A stretch of DNA of 7,714 nt from contig JADLGT010000187.1 of assembly GCA_020849195.1 (NCBI GenBank), positions 1 through 7,714 of the forward strand, given 5' to 3'. Position numbers and translations under genes: made by a program. Source of the DNA: Bacteroidia bacterium. Its GTDB lineage: Bacteria > Bacteroidota > Bacteroidia > JABDFU01. Shown here piece after piece: positions 1 to 6,162 of the stretch. The notes under the pieces were generated by a model. It was not told where the DNA came from. It worked only from the letters and a program-made list of their open reading frames with translations, and did not search any database. The stretch's first letter is position 1. Each line of letters starts with the position of its first letter.

Positions 1-930
1 AATATAACCTCTATCCCAGCTGCACTAAAGTTTGTTTTTGCTTTATTCTCTTCTCTTTCTTTTGTCGGCGCTTTTTATTTATACCGTTCAGATATTAATT
101 TCAAATGGATATGGTTAGGTGCAGCATTTATACCAACTATGCTTAGTGCAGCTCAGTCAACAACATTTCATGAAATGTTTCTTTGGGGCGGATTTATAAT
201 TATTATTTACACTTATGTTAATAAATCGAAGCCGCTAGTAAAATTTGGCTTGGTGTCTGCTTCTATAGCTGTGGTGCTATTAATTAGTTCGGTAAAAGCA
301 CAGTTTCGAGAACAAGTGTCGGAAGGTAATATTACAGACAAGGCAGGATCGACGATGGTCCTCGTAGAAACAATAAATGAAGAGGTGAATGATGATAATA
401 AAAAACCTATACCGGAAGAAGAAGATTTTATGCAAACATTTGTTGATCGAATCAATCAAGGGTGGATTATTGCTCGGGTAATGTATGTAGTGCCCGAGTA
501 CGAACCTTTTGCCAAGGGCGAAACAATAGAAGACGGGATTTATGCGGCACTACTGCCCCGCATATTGGCTCCGAATAAACAGGTGGCGGGCGGTGCCACC
601 AACTTTGAACGCTTTACCGGATTAAAATTGGTTAACACAAGTATGAACCTGAGTATTGTGGGAGAAGCTTACGGCAATTATGGTGAACAAGGAGGAATAA
701 TTTTTATGTTCATCTACGGATTTTTCTTTAATGCCATCTTACATATTATTAGAACGAAGGCCATCACCACACAGGAATACTTACTGTGGATTCCATTCAT
801 GTTTCTCTACACTGTTAAAGCCGAAGATGACTTTGGCATGTCGTTAAACTATTTTACAAAATCGGCTATTGTTATGGTGTTGTTTGTTTGGTTGTCAAAC
901 AGATACATGAAAGTACTTACAGCAGGTTAA
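1..930 (+). CDS. Wzy-like polysaccharide polymerase, C-terminal part (5' partial)
   Basis: The frame is open from base 1, so the gene starts left of the window; the ATG at 139 is internal. The visible 309 residues contain hydrophobic segments at about 6-28, 36-50, 58-73 and 82-98. A long polar, presumably periplasmic, stretch follows (about 99-228), then three more segments at about 231-250, 260-272 and 287-299. This layout, several helices, one big outer loop and a few closing helices, is that of O-antigen/capsule polymerases (Wzy), which join lipid-linked repeat units at the periplasmic face of the inner membrane. The loop contains stretches I associate with Bacteroidota members of this group: INQGWIIARVMYVVP (151-165), LLPRILAPNK (184-193), NFERFTGLKL (201-210) and GEAYGNYGEQGG (221-232). 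Wzy proteins diverge widely, so the assignment rests on topology, remembered family patterns and context. A ligase or other polytopic sugar-handling protein is possible. The next gene begins 23 nt downstream in the same direction. Confidence 0.72.
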   Translation, partial: NITSIPAALKFVFALFSSLSFVGAFYLYRSDINFKWIWLGAAFIPTMLSAAQSTTFHEMFLWGGFIIIIYTYVNKSKPLVKFGLVSASIAVVLLISSVKAQFREQVSEGNITDKAGSTMVLVETINEEVNDDNKKPIPEEEDFMQTFVDRINQGWIIARVMYVVPEYEPFAKGETIEDGIYAALLPRILAPNKQVAGGATNFERFTGLKLVNTSMNLSIVGEAYGNYGEQGGIIFMFIYGFFFNAILHIIRTKAITTQEYLLWIPFMFLYTVKAEDDFGMSLNYFTKSAIVMVLFVWLSNRYMKVLTAG

Positions 931-953
931 ACTACTTGATTAAACAGCGCCCA

Positions 954-1961
954 ATGCCATTTAAAATTATTTTGTTTTTTCGCAAGTCGCGCAACACAGC
1001 TAACTTTAGCATCGAAACGTATTTTAACGAACTCGTTCCATTCTTTCCCTCAAGTTTACAGTTATCGTCCAAAACCAGCAGCTATGAAAGTTCCGGATTT
1101 TGGAAACGCATTTACATAGCTGTTGAAGCAATATTCAGACAAGGAGATATTAACCACATTACCGGCGACGTACATTTTTTAACACTTCTGTTGCGCAAGA
1201 AAAAAACAATATTAACCATTCACGATTGTTGGTTTATGCGGCATCCTTCTGCTTTGGCTCGTTTTATTTTTAAATGGTTTTGGTTGAAATTACCTATTTG
1301 GCGATCGGCTATAGTAACGGCTGTTTCTGAGGCTTCTAAAAAAGAAATTGTTTTTTATTCGGGTTGCAACCCGGATAAGATACGGGTCATACATACTTCC
1401 GTTTCTTTGATGTATGCATCTCACCCGAAATCCTTCAATAAACAAAAACCCGAAATGCTCCATATCGGCACAGCCGAAAATAAAAATTTGGAACGCCTTA
1501 TCCCTGCACTCGAAGGACTTAGTTGTGTATTAAACATTATAGGAAAACTTTCTCCGATGCTGATTGAATTGTTAGACAGGTACAAAATTGAATATAAAAA
1601 TTCCTATACTATTTCTAACGAAGAAATGTTGAACGCATATATTTCTTGCGATCTTTTATGTTTTGTTTCTACGCTGGAAGGATTTGGAATGCCTATAATT
1701 GAAGCAAACAGAGTAGAGCGTGCTGTTGTTACAAGTAATGTAAGTTCTATGCCCGATATTGCAGGAGCATCAGCTTGCTTAGTCGATCCATTTGATGTTC
1801 ATTCAATAAGAGAGGGAATACTAAAAGTAATTAACGACGATTCTTACCGGGAAAAACTGATAGCAACCGGGAAAAAAAATAAAGAACGTTTTTTGCCCGA
1901 TTCTATAGCCCAACAATATTACTTTTTGTACATGGAACTTTTAAACTTAAATAAAGGTTGA
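954..1961 (+). CDS. Glycosyltransferase, GT4-type (GT-B fold)
   Basis: A 335-residue cytoplasmic or peripheral-membrane glycosyltransferase that would transfer a sugar from a nucleotide donor onto the growing lipid-linked glycan; donor and acceptor cannot be read from sequence. The N-terminal acceptor domain contains KIILFFRKSR near the start, HITGDVHFL (68-76), TIHDCW (88-93) and TAVSEASKKEI (122-132), typical of GT4 enzymes. The C-terminal donor domain has LHIGTAENKN (169-178) and the EX7E signature in EGFGMPIIEA, with Glu242 and Glu250. After the second Glu the usual Gly-x-Pro turn is replaced by NRVERAVVTS, so that loop is atypical. A TTG at 888 would lengthen the protein by 22 residues and overlap the previous gene by 43 nt. 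I prefer the ATG at 954 because it places the first beta strand at the N-terminus as in the family. No clear Shine-Dalgarno site precedes it. The stop overlaps the start of the next gene. Confidence 0.88.
   Translation: MPFKIILFFRKSRNTANFSIETYFNELVPFFPSSLQLSSKTSSYESSGFWKRIYIAVEAIFRQGDINHITGDVHFLTLLLRKKKTILTIHDCWFMRHPSALARFIFKWFWLKLPIWRSAIVTAVSEASKKEIVFYSGCNPDKIRVIHTSVSLMYASHPKSFNKQKPEMLHIGTAENKNLERLIPALEGLSCVLNIIGKLSPMLIELLDRYKIEYKNSYTISNEEMLNAYISCDLLCFVSTLEGFGMPIIEANRVERAVVTSNVSSMPDIAGASACLVDPFDVHSIREGILKVINDDSYREKLIATGKKNKERFLPDSIAQQYYFLYMELLNLNKG
1949..1960 (+). promoter_or_regulatory. Coupled TTG start site of the GT9 gene
   Basis: The sequence AAATAAAGG runs directly into TTG (1958-1960), and the TGA stop of the preceding glycosyltransferase (1959-1961) overlaps that TTG. 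An in-frame TAA at 1952-1954 rules out an earlier start. The first in-frame ATG is codon 59, inside the conserved core, so a non-ATG start is needed; TTG codons 20 and 21 are weaker alternatives. The purine-rich AGG has no spacer before the start, so reinitiation by ribosomes ending on the upstream gene is more likely than ordinary Shine-Dalgarno initiation. Confidence 0.6.
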
Positions 1962-3094
1962 AAAACAAAATAAAATTATTTTGTATCCGTACCGACATTG
2001 GTGTTAAAAATGTTTTGTTGAACATTTTCAAAGCTTTATTATATAAAAAATCAACATCATATACTCCCAAAAGAATATTAGTGTTTAGAACCGGCTACAT
2101 AGGCGATACGGTTTGTGCGCTTCCTGCCTTAATGGCAATACGAAAAAATTTTGCCTCAGCCCAAGTCGATGTACTTATCAACGCAGAAGAAAAAAACGAA
2201 TCGGCATTTCGCCTTTTAGTAAATTCAGCACAAGTAAACACCATAATCAATTACCGAAAGATTGGTAGAATTAAATTATTTAAGTTAGTTAGAAAAACCA
2301 ATTACAATCTATTTATAGATCTTACACAGTACGATTCCGGCTTTTGGTATCAGTTAAGAAATTTATTGTTAATTCGTTCTTGGGGCATTAAGCATGCCTT
2401 CGGTTGGAAAGTTCACTCTTCGCCTTTCTTTAAAAAAACTCAGGAAAATAAAATTGTTTTTGAAAATGAACGAACACGTTTACTGAAGCTCTTATTTCAA
2501 AACGGTTTAAATATTGAAAACGAAACGCCCTTGCTCATTGTTGAACCGCTTATTGTAAATAAAATAGAAACATTAATTTTAAGCAAAGGCTTGCAAAATA
2601 AAAATAAAAATATTGGAGTGGTAATTGGAAGTAAGCGCAGGCGCAACAAATGGCCAATCGATTATTTTATGCAATTTATACAACACTACTCCGATTACTC
2701 GTACAATCTCCTTATTTTAGGAAATGAAGATGATAGGATGGAAGCTCAACGATTAATGATAAGTAAGCAGGTGTTGAACTTTTGCGGGGACTTATCGGTT
2801 ATAGAAACAGCCGAATTGATAAAACATTGCTCATGTGTTATTACTAACGATACCGGTCCCATGCACCTTGCATACGCTGTTGGAACGCCTATTGTTGCTA
2901 TGTTTAGCGCACGCGACTTCCCGAATAAATGGTATCCGCCGGACGACGAGAAACACGTTGTACTGCGATCAAATGATATGTTATGTTCGGCTTGTTTCAC
3001 AAGAGAATGTTTCGACAATGTGTGCATGAAAAAAATTAAACCCAAAACCGCAATTGGTGCCGTAGGCAAATTGCTTAAACGAAATATGAACTAA
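1958..3094 (+). CDS. GT9-family glycosyltransferase (heptosyltransferase-like)
   Basis: A 378-residue GT-B enzyme of the ADP-heptose:LPS heptosyltransferase family. Family members transfer heptose, or in some cases another sugar, to LPS core or a surface glycan at the cytoplasmic face of the inner membrane. The core begins at KRILVFRTGYIGDTVCALPAL (38-58), matching the N-terminal strand and Gly-Asp motif of WaaC/WaaF-type proteins, with Asp50 in the place of the proposed catalytic acid. The donor domain has VVIGSKRRRNKWP (221-233), LLILGNEDD (251-259), FCGDLSVIETAELI (275-288) and the diagnostic NDTGPMHLA (297-305). A C-terminal cysteine cluster (Cys343, Cys346, Cys351, Cys356) resembles the tail of many GT9 proteins. 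About 37 residues precede the first core strand, an extension whose role I cannot state. The gene starts at TTG, overlaps its upstream neighbour by 4 nt, and its TAA shares one base with the ATG of the next gene. The actual sugar transferred is unknown. Confidence 0.88.
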   Translation: MKNKIKLFCIRTDIGVKNVLLNIFKALLYKKSTSYTPKRILVFRTGYIGDTVCALPALMAIRKNFASAQVDVLINAEEKNESAFRLLVNSAQVNTIINYRKIGRIKLFKLVRKTNYNLFIDLTQYDSGFWYQLRNLLLIRSWGIKHAFGWKVHSSPFFKKTQENKIVFENERTRLLKLLFQNGLNIENETPLLIVEPLIVNKIETLILSKGLQNKNKNIGVVIGSKRRRNKWPIDYFMQFIQHYSDYSYNLLILGNEDDRMEAQRLMISKQVLNFCGDLSVIETAELIKHCSCVITNDTGPMHLAYAVGTPIVAMFSARDFPNKWYPPDDEKHVVLRSNDMLCSACFTRECFDNVCMKKIKPKTAIGAVGKLLKRNMN

Positions 3095-4977
3095 TGTGCG
3101 GAATTAATGGCATAATAGGGATTGATGCTGCAAAATCAACCGGGTTGGTTACGCAGATGAATGATGCCCTTGCCCATCGCGGACCAAACGACCAAGGTAT
3201 TTTTACCTATCAAAATATATGCTTGGGACACCGGAGACTTTCAATAATTGATTTATCCGCCGCCGGTCATCAACCTATGGCTTATGACAGCGACCGCTAT
3301 ACAATTATTTATAATGGGGAATTGTATAATTACTTAGAGATAAAAACAGATTTACAGAAAAAAAATCCTGCATTAAAATTTTCAACTCAAACAGATACAG
3401 AGGTAATAATTGCCGCTTATGCCCAATGGGGTATTGATTGCCTGCAGAAGTTTAACGGGATGTATGCCTTTGCAATATTTGACAAGCAGAATAACGAACT
3501 AGTTGTAGCGCGCGACCGATTGGGAATAAAACCACTCTATTATTATAAACAAAATAATACATTTATTTTTTCGTCCGAAATAAGAGCCTTGTTAAGCTCG
3601 GGCTTGATTCAGCGTCGCCTCAACAGATCGGCACTAGCCGACTACCTGCGCTACCAAACAGTACACGCACCCAATACAATTATACAAGATGTGTTTATAC
3701 TAATGCCCGGCCATTATGCAACGCTTAACGTAACTAACAATCATTTTAAATCGCACAACTATTGGGACATTGTTTCAAATACAGTTCCGTTACATACCAT
3801 AACGTACAACGAAGCTTGCCGGCACGTAAACACGCTATTTACAAAAGCGGTAAAACGCAGGCTGGTAGCCGATGTTCCCTTTGGTGCTTTTCTTTCGGGA
3901 GGCATTGATTCAAGCGCAGTGGTTGGTACAATGTGTAAAGTGGCTGAAGGAAAAGTAAAAACATTCTCTGTCTCTTTCAATGAAAAAAAATACAACGAAG
4001 AAGAATTTGCTTCGCTCATTGCAAAAAAATTTCAAACCGAACATTATAATATAAAGTTATCGGTCAACGATTTTAAAACTCAATTGCCCGATGCCTTAAA
4101 GGCCATGGATCACCCCGGCGGCGACGGACCAAACAGCTATGTCGTTTCTAAAGCAACAAAGCAAGCCGGCATAACAATGGCACTTTCGGGGCTTGGCGGC
4201 GATGAGTTATTTGCCGGATACCCTATTTTTAAAAGAACAAAATCGCTTCTCGATAATTATTGGCTGCAGTTAATACCACAGTCGGCGCGGAAACTATCCG
4301 GCTTTTTATTTAAAACATTATACCCCTCCGTTGCATCGTATAAAATTGCCGAAGTGTTATCGAGCAAAAAAATAACTTTAGAAAAAATGTATCCGCTATC
4401 GCGACAATTATTTTTTGATGATTGGGTAAAAAAATTGGTAAAACAAGATGCGGTAGCCGCTAATGTGGTGGAGGAAATTGCACAACAAATTACTTCAAAA
4501 ATAACTGCAGACAAATTTGTATTCTCACAAATTAGTTTACTTGAAATTCAGACGTATATGCAAAATGTGTTGTTGCGCGATACCGATCAAATGAGCATGG
4601 CCAATGCACTCGAAGTGCGTGTTCCATTCCTCGATTACGAATTGGTTGAATTTGTTTTAAGTCTCAGGGACGATATAAAATACCCACATACACCAAAAAA
4701 ATTATTGGTTGATGCAATGGGCGATTTATTGCCGCCTGAAATAGTGAACAGAAAGAAAATGGGCTTTACTTTTCCATGGCAACATTGGCTGAAAAATGAT
4801 TTGAAACAATTTTGTGAAGAAAGAATATATTTATTGGCAAAACGAAGTTTGTTTAATGAAAACGAAGTGATTGATTTGTGGAAACTTTTTTTGAATAACG
4901 ACAAACGGGTTCCGTGGTCGCGGATTTGGTATTTAGTTGTTTTGGAAAATTGGCTTACAGAAAATAAGGTTGAGTAG
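3094..4977 (+). CDS. asnB: AsnB-like glutamine-dependent amidotransferase
   Basis: A 627-residue, full-length class II (Ntn) amidotransferase with an asparagine synthetase domain. The N-terminal glutaminase domain (about 1-210) has the nucleophile Cys2 (MCGINGIIG), LGHRRLSIIDLS (44-55), YNGELYNY (73-80, supplying the Asn and Glu that bind glutamine) and Asp101, so it should release ammonia from glutamine. The C-terminal ATP-pyrophosphatase domain has the PP-loop SGGIDSS (268-274) and SGLGGDELFAGYP (365-377). VRVPFLDYELVEF and KKMGFTFPW lie further on. The family activates a carboxylate with ATP and amidates it. In E. coli AsnB, as I recall, a catalytic Glu sits where this protein has Leu367. 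This SGLGGDE subfamily is common in surface-polysaccharide loci. I infer that it amidates a sugar carboxylate (for example a uronic acid) or another cell-envelope acid rather than making free asparagine, though asparagine synthesis is not excluded. The ATG overlaps the previous stop by one base (TAATG). Confidence 0.93.
   Translation: MCGINGIIGIDAAKSTGLVTQMNDALAHRGPNDQGIFTYQNICLGHRRLSIIDLSAAGHQPMAYDSDRYTIIYNGELYNYLEIKTDLQKKNPALKFSTQTDTEVIIAAYAQWGIDCLQKFNGMYAFAIFDKQNNELVVARDRLGIKPLYYYKQNNTFIFSSEIRALLSSGLIQRRLNRSALADYLRYQTVHAPNTIIQDVFILMPGHYATLNVTNNHFKSHNYWDIVSNTVPLHTITYNEACRHVNTLFTKAVKRRLVADVPFGAFLSGGIDSSAVVGTMCKVAEGKVKTFSVSFNEKKYNEEEFASLIAKKFQTEHYNIKLSVNDFKTQLPDALKAMDHPGGDGPNSYVVSKATKQAGITMALSGLGGDELFAGYPIFKRTKSLLDNYWLQLIPQSARKLSGFLFKTLYPSVASYKIAEVLSSKKITLEKMYPLSRQLFFDDWVKKLVKQDAVAANVVEEIAQQITSKITADKFVFSQISLLEIQTYMQNVLLRDTDQMSMANALEVRVPFLDYELVEFVLSLRDDIKYPHTPKKLLVDAMGDLLPPEIVNRKKMGFTFPWQHWLKNDLKQFCEERIYLLAKRSLFNENEVIDLWKLFLNNDKRVPWSRIWYLVVLENWLTENKVE
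4961..4972 (+). promoter_or_regulatory. Coupled TTG start site of the second GT4 gene
   Basis: AAAATAAGG abuts TTG at 4970-4972, only 8 nt before the end of the asnB-like gene (TAG at 4975-4977). An alternative in-frame TTG at 4937 adds 11 residues (FWKIGLQKIRL) that do not look like the start of a GT4 protein; from 4970 the protein begins MSRKKNILIFIDWY, directly before the first beta strand. No in-frame ATG occurs before the conserved core. The arrangement closely matches the start at 1958. An A9 run (4978-4986) follows within the first codons. Confidence 0.5.
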
Positions 4978-6130
4978 AAAAAAAAACATATTAATTTTTA
5001 TTGATTGGTATAAGCCCGGCTTTAAGGCCGGAGGTCCCATACAATCGTGTGCCAACCTTATTAACCATTTAAAAGGCGACTTCTGTTTTTCTGTAATTAC
5101 CCGAAATACAGATTATGGCGACGATCAACCCTATGCCGGAATAACCCCAAACACTTGGATTGACCTTTCGGATGGCAACAAAATATATTATTTATCAAAA
5201 GACCATCTGAATGTGCAGACAATCGCTTCGTTCATTACCGATGAATATGATATTGTTTATCTGAACAGTTTTTTTTCGTTTTATTTTGCTATTATACCAT
5301 TAATAACACTCCGCTTTACATCGCCGAAGCCAAGCGTTATATTAGCTCCACGAGGCATGTTGGGAAGCGGAGCATTAAACCTAAAGTCGTCCAAAAAAAA
5401 AATATTCGTTCTGCTATCTAAAATAATTGGTTTGTACAAACACGTTGTGTGGCACGCTTCCACAAATGGAGAAGCCGAAGAAATAAAAAAAATATTTCCT
5501 CGCTCGAATGTGCGGATTGCACTTAACTTGCCTCCTAAACGTGAGTTAAAGTATGTTTCACGAGAGAAGAAAAAGAATGAATTGAAATTATTTTTTCTTT
5601 CACGCATCTCACCAAAAAAAAATCTACTGAAAGTATTTGAACTGATCGAAAAGGTGAACAATCAATTTAAAATAGAAATTGATATAATTGGTCCTGTTGA
5701 AGACGAAAACTATTGGAAAGCCTGCGAAGCAAAGATGATTGAATTGAAAAATAAAAAAAATATCCGTGTCAATTATAAAGGCGCTATTTCAAATGAAAGC
5801 CTATCGGAACACCTGATACACTATCACTTTATGGTTTTGCCAACTTTAAATGAGAATTTTGGTCACGTAATATTGGATTCTTTATCTGCAGGATGCCCGG
5901 TTATTATTTCCGACCAGACGCCGTGGAGGGATTTGCAGCAAAAGGGAATAGGCTGGGATGTAGCCCTAACTGATGACGCGGAGTTTATTAAGGCGATCGA
6001 AACATCTGCCAAATTAGAGCAAGGTGATTTTAATGTGTTCTCAGCAAAGGCTTTTGAAACGGCGGTGAGTTATTACAATAATGCAGAATTGGTTAAACAA
6101 AATAAAAATCTTTTTGGGTTTAATCCTTAA
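4970..6130 (+). CDS. Glycosyltransferase, GT4-type (GT-B fold), TTG start
   Basis: A 386-residue glycosyltransferase that probably adds another sugar to the same glycan on the cytoplasmic side of the inner membrane; donor and linkage are not readable. The N-terminal half shows NILIFIDWYKPGFKAGGP, whose Ala-Gly-Gly-Pro (20-23) is the usual flexible donor/acceptor loop. It continues with APRGMLGSGAL (126-136) and HASTNGEAEEI (162-172). The C-terminal half has FLSRISPKKNL (about 209-219), IDIIGPVED and the signature ENFGHVILDSLSAGCPVIIS. The first acidic residue is Glu295, but the second position of the usual EX7E motif is Asp303. SDQTPWRDL follows and is typical of this GT4 subgroup. The protein is rich in AAA-encoded lysine and the gene holds several A8-A10 runs. 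It is the last gene of the + strand unit and ends 32 bp from the convergent carbamoyltransferase. Start choice (4970 versus 4937) is moderately certain. Confidence 0.87.
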   Translation: MSRKKNILIFIDWYKPGFKAGGPIQSCANLINHLKGDFCFSVITRNTDYGDDQPYAGITPNTWIDLSDGNKIYYLSKDHLNVQTIASFITDEYDIVYLNSFFSFYFAIIPLITLRFTSPKPSVILAPRGMLGSGALNLKSSKKKIFVLLSKIIGLYKHVVWHASTNGEAEEIKKIFPRSNVRIALNLPPKRELKYVSREKKKNELKLFFLSRISPKKNLLKVFELIEKVNNQFKIEIDIIGPVEDENYWKACEAKMIELKNKKNIRVNYKGAISNESLSEHLIHYHFMVLPTLNENFGHVILDSLSAGCPVIISDQTPWRDLQQKGIGWDVALTDDAEFIKAIETSAKLEQGDFNVFSAKAFETAVSYYNNAELVKQNKNLFGFNP

Positions 6131-6131
6131 A

Positions 6132-6158
6132 CTTCGAACTCTGCGCTTCGAACTTGCG
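6132..6158. repeat. Two-copy tandem repeat with small hairpin between convergent genes
   Basis: The 32-bp gap between the two convergent genes is almost wholly a tandem repeat: CTTCGAACTCTGCG (6132-6145) followed by CTTCGAACTTGCG (6146-6158), identical except for one missing base. Each copy holds the palindrome TTCGAA (6133-6138 and 6147-6152), so the two can pair as a 6-bp stem with an 8-nt loop on either strand. There is no adjacent U-tract and the stem is short, so a bidirectional terminator is possible but weakly supported. Confidence 0.5.
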
Positions 6159-6162
6159 ATCA

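Noticed and set aside
139..141. ATG at 139 as the true start of the Wzy-like gene
   Set aside because: The frame is open from base 1 and encodes hydrophobic helices continuous with the rest of the protein.
1..930. Exosortase or O-antigen ligase instead of polymerase
   Set aside because: No exosortase Cys/Arg/His motif pattern is visible, and the loop stretches fit Wzy-like proteins better; ligase cannot be fully excluded because the N-terminus is missing.
888..953. TTG start at 888 for the first GT4 gene, adding 22 residues
   Set aside because: It overlaps the previous gene by 43 nt and adds residues unlike a GT4 N-terminus; the ATG at 954 starts directly before the first beta strand.
2746..3069. 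Antisense open frame of 107 codons, and similar frames at 213-455, 3759-4019, 4257-4514, 4635-4904 and 5281-5661
   Set aside because: Each lies wholly within a strongly supported gene on the other strand, has no recognisable motif and looks like a chance frame.
4937..4969. TTG start at 4937 for the second GT4 gene
   Set aside because: The 11 extra residues merely re-read the end of the asnB-like gene in another frame, and TTG at 4970 fits the family N-terminus and matches the start at 1958.
6131..6162. Strong rho-independent terminator between the convergent genes
   Set aside because: The stem is only 6 bp and neither side has a T-tract; it is listed only as a repeat with possible weak hairpin.
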